Assembly (NCBI GenBank): GCA_902506565.1
Contig: LR732703.1
Span: 3,328,255-3,392,254, forward strand
Source of the DNA: Burkholderiales bacterium 8X
GTDB lineage: Bacteria > Pseudomonadota > Gammaproteobacteria > Burkholderiales > Burkholderiaceae_C
Direction: 5' to 3'
Length of the DNA stretch: 64,000 bases
Under the pieces are notes generated by a model that was not told the origin of the DNA, did not search any database, and worked only from the letters and a program-made list of their open reading frames with translations. A program made the translations under genes and the position numbers. Of the stretch, positions 62,155 to 64,000 are shown piece after piece. The first letter of the stretch is position 1; each line of letters starts with the position of its first letter.

Positions 62155-63387
62155 ATGCCCTCTTCCCATACCGCCCGGCCCATTCCGCTCCAGAACGGGC
62201 TGGTGTATGTGAACCCGGACATGCCGGGCTACACACGGGTCAAGAAAGGCGAGAAATTCAGGTTCAAGGACGAGAAGGGAAAGTGGCTCACGGACGAAGA
62301 AGATATCGGCCGGATCCGTCGATTGGCTATTCCGCCAGCGTACACGGATGTGTGGATCTGCCCATTGCCCAACGGCCACCTGCAGGCGACTGGAATCGAT
62401 GCCCGTGGTCGAAAGCAATATCGTTACCACGCCGACTGGCGGGCTCACAAGGACGAGGTCAAGTTCGAACGGCTGGAGGCGTTCGGTCGTGCGCTGCCGA
62501 AGATCAGGCGCCGCGTTGCGCGAGATTTGAAAGCCACTTCGAAGGGGCGGCCCGACCGAGAGTTGGTGCTTGCGACCCTGGTTCGGCTGCTAGATACGAC
62601 ATTCCTGCGGATTGGCAATGAGGAATATGCGAGCACGAACGGGTCCTTCGGCCTTACGACATTACGTAATCGGCATGCGGACGTTTATTCGGGCCAACTC
62701 AAGCTCAAGTTCCGTGGGAAGAGCGGAGTGATGCACGAGGCCAAGGTGGACGATCCGCGAGTTGCGAAGGTGGTGCGGCAATGCCAGCAGTTGCCGGGAC
62801 AAGAGCTCTTTCAATATGTCGACGACGATGGGTCAGCAAGAACGCTGTCTTCAACGGACGTCAACGAATACATCCGGGAAGCGGCTGGTGGGGAGTTCAC
62901 TGCAAAAGATTTCCGGACCTGGCATGGCACCGTTCAGGCACTCGAATTGACCCGATTGGCCTGCGACTCGGAAGGACCGACCGACATTCCCGTTAAGACC
63001 CGGTACAACGCCAAGGAAATCTTGAAAGCCGTGGCGCAGAAGCTTGGAAATACGCCGGCGGTTTGCAAGAAGGCGTACGTTCATCCTGCGGTCTTGTCGC
63101 TTGGTGCGACGCTATCTGGCGACTCGGAAGTGATGACCGAGACGTGGGAGAAGATTGCCGCTGGGGCGAAGAGTTACCGCCTTCTGCTTGCAGCAGAGGC
63201 TCGCCTGCTCGCCTTTTTGCACCACCACCGTCGGCAGGAACGTCGATCCAAACGGGGAAGCGGTTCAGGAGACAGCGTGACGACTGTTGAGCTTTTGAAG
63301 CGGTCTGTAAAGCGCTTGCGAGACGGCCAGGCTGTTGCGAAGGGACATGCGACAGGAAGCCTTAGGAAGCTGCCGCAACCTGCTTGA
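62155..63387 (+). CDS. DNA topoisomerase IB (poxvirus-like)
   Basis: This 410-residue type IB topoisomerase relaxes supercoils through a 3'-phosphotyrosine. Visible active-site elements are RKQYRYHADWR in the N-terminal clamp, Arg152 in LRIGNEEYA, His257 in RTWHGT, and nucleophile Tyr308 in CKKAYVHPAVL. Only some bacteria carry this enzyme, which resembles the viral one. By eye the gene is less GC-rich than those before it, hinting at different ancestry. The last about 65 residues form a basic tail. I start at ATG 62155; earlier in-frame codons lack family similarity. Confidence 0.92.
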   Translation: MPSSHTARPIPLQNGLVYVNPDMPGYTRVKKGEKFRFKDEKGKWLTDEEDIGRIRRLAIPPAYTDVWICPLPNGHLQATGIDARGRKQYRYHADWRAHKDEVKFERLEAFGRALPKIRRRVARDLKATSKGRPDRELVLATLVRLLDTTFLRIGNEEYASTNGSFGLTTLRNRHADVYSGQLKLKFRGKSGVMHEAKVDDPRVAKVVRQCQQLPGQELFQYVDDDGSARTLSSTDVNEYIREAAGGEFTAKDFRTWHGTVQALELTRLACDSEGPTDIPVKTRYNAKEILKAVAQKLGNTPAVCKKAYVHPAVLSLGATLSGDSEVMTETWEKIAAGAKSYRLLLAAEARLLAFLHHHRRQERRSKRGSGSGDSVTTVELLKRSVKRLRDGQAVAKGHATGSLRKLPQPA

Positions 63388-63695
63388 CGGGTCCACCCAT
63401 GTGCTCGGCTTAGGTAGACGCACGTGCGTTCACGACACGGGGGCTTGCGAACACGGAAGTGCTCGAAGACGCGGACGGCGGGAGTTACTGCAGATCGTGA
63501 AAGACGGCAGGGTAATTTTGATACCCCTTTCGGCGCTGGCATTGCTTGCCCCAAACCTATCGCCGTTTTAGCGTAGCCAATCACACATGAAAGGCCAGCT
63601 TCGTGGCGCCGCTGCGTTAGACAGCTCGGCATTGGTAATACACCGGCACGCCCCGTCAAAGACCAGAGTTTTCTCGTGATTCCCTTGCGCAAAGC
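63388..63695. other. intergenic region, no feature recognised
   Basis: This stretch of about 308 bases lies between the topoisomerase stop and the rRNA terminator. It holds only short, unrelated reading frames and no recognisable RNA gene or strong promoter on either strand. Confidence 0.6.
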
Positions 63696-63730
63696 AAAAA
63701 GCCCAACCAGGTTATCTGGTTGGGCTTTTT
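63696..63730 (-). terminator. rRNA operon terminator
   Basis: AAAAAGCCCAACCAG (63696-63710) and CTGGTTGGGCTTTTT (63716-63730) form a perfect 15-bp stem around a GTTAT loop, 12 bases past the 5S end. On the minus strand the stem ends in a T-run, as expected for the terminator of the rRNA operon. Confidence 0.92.
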
Positions 63731-63742
63731 GTGGCTGTAAGA

Positions 63743-63857
63743 GCCTGACGATGACCTACTTTCACACGGGAATCCGCACTATCATCGGCGCTGAGTCGTT
63801 TCACTGTCCTGTTCGGGATGGGAAGGAGTGGTACCAACTCGCTATGGTCATCAGGCA
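63743..63857 (-). rRNA. rrf: 5S ribosomal RNA
   Basis: The minus strand reads GCCTGATGACCATAGCGAG, then ACTCCTTCCCATCCCGAAC, the universal 5S loop, and ends GGTCATCGTCAGGC, which pairs with the 5' end to form helix I. The length is about 115 bases. It is the last gene of an rRNA operon that extends right of the window, with the terminator immediately after. Confidence 0.97.
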
Positions 63858-64000
63858 TAAAGGGTTGTCTGGCTGAGGATGAAGTCAGCCGGACGAATTC
63901 ATAGAGTTTGGAATCAGCTGGTGGTGAATTGTATTTTGACTGCGTCAACTTGGCATAACACCTTGATGCAGGAGAGTCCTTGTTGAGGGGACGGTCTGAT
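63858..64000 (-). other. 23S-5S intergenic spacer (partial)
   Basis: These 143 bases up to the right edge precede the 5S gene on the minus strand. I do not see the 23S 3' end or a tRNA in them; they are the spacer between 23S and 5S, with 23S expected just outside the window. Confidence 0.7.

Noticed and set aside
63388..63742. Possible tRNA or small RNA between topoisomerase IB and 5S rRNA
   Set aside because: No cloverleaf or T-loop consensus found on either strand; only the rRNA terminator hairpin is convincing.

Overview
The window is high-GC DNA from a betaproteobacterium, most likely a Comamonadaceae member close to Variovorax. The evidence is the rpmF-yceD-maf-rluC-rne neighbourhood, a hemCDXY block near an AlgZ/AlgR-type two-component system and argH, Bug-type solute-binding proteins, and an arylmalonate decarboxylase resembling the Bordetella enzyme. 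This assignment is inferred from gene content; no 16S sequence is present. I see no prophage, insertion sequence, CRISPR array or tRNA.

Layout. 1-10.5 kb: housekeeping genes (rpmF end, yceD, maf, an RsmI-like methyltransferase, an MFS carrier, an SppA-like protease, a Rieske protein, a HAD phosphatase, rluC) and a large RNase E gene with a long leader and a repeat-rich tail. 10.5-23 kb: an exopolysaccharide locus made of two convergent operons that meet at one shared terminator. The plus operon carries an initiating sugar-phosphate transferase, ManC, GDP-fucose synthase, three glycosyltransferases and a polymerase-like membrane protein. The minus operon carries Wza, Wzb and Wzc. 23-35 kb: hemC-hemD-hemX-hemY, ppc, a PerM-type permease, an AlgR/AlgZ-like pair and argH. 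35-42.7 kb: a second sugar set (GT2 transferase, UDP-xylose synthase, UDP-glucose dehydrogenase), a TPR protein, an ECF sigma/RskA-type anti-sigma pair, an SGNH hydrolase and another glycosyltransferase. 42.7-52 kb: a thioester-bearing alpha-2-macroglobulin and penicillin-binding protein 1C, separated by a thioesterase remnant and two small envelope genes. 52-60 kb: a catabolic cluster. 60-64 kb: a glycolipid-binding-fold protein, DinB, topoisomerase IB, and the 5S end of an rRNA operon on the minus strand.

How the parts fit together. The exopolysaccharide genes follow a Wzx/Wzy-type plan (lipid-linked initiation, glycosyltransferases, polymerase, Wza/Wzb/Wzc export), but no flippase and no GDP-mannose dehydratase are present here. 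The GT2/UXS/UGD set could supply UDP-glucuronate and UDP-xylose to this or another envelope glycan.

The most distinctive region is 51.9-59.9 kb: arylmalonate decarboxylase, LysR regulator, enolase-superfamily enzyme, Bug binding protein, two tandem FMN-dependent 2-hydroxyacid dehydrogenases and an MHS-family carrier, all on one strand. I read it as an uptake and degradation pathway for an aryl-substituted malonate or 2-hydroxy acid. The enzyme classes are recognisable; the substrate and the order of steps are inference.
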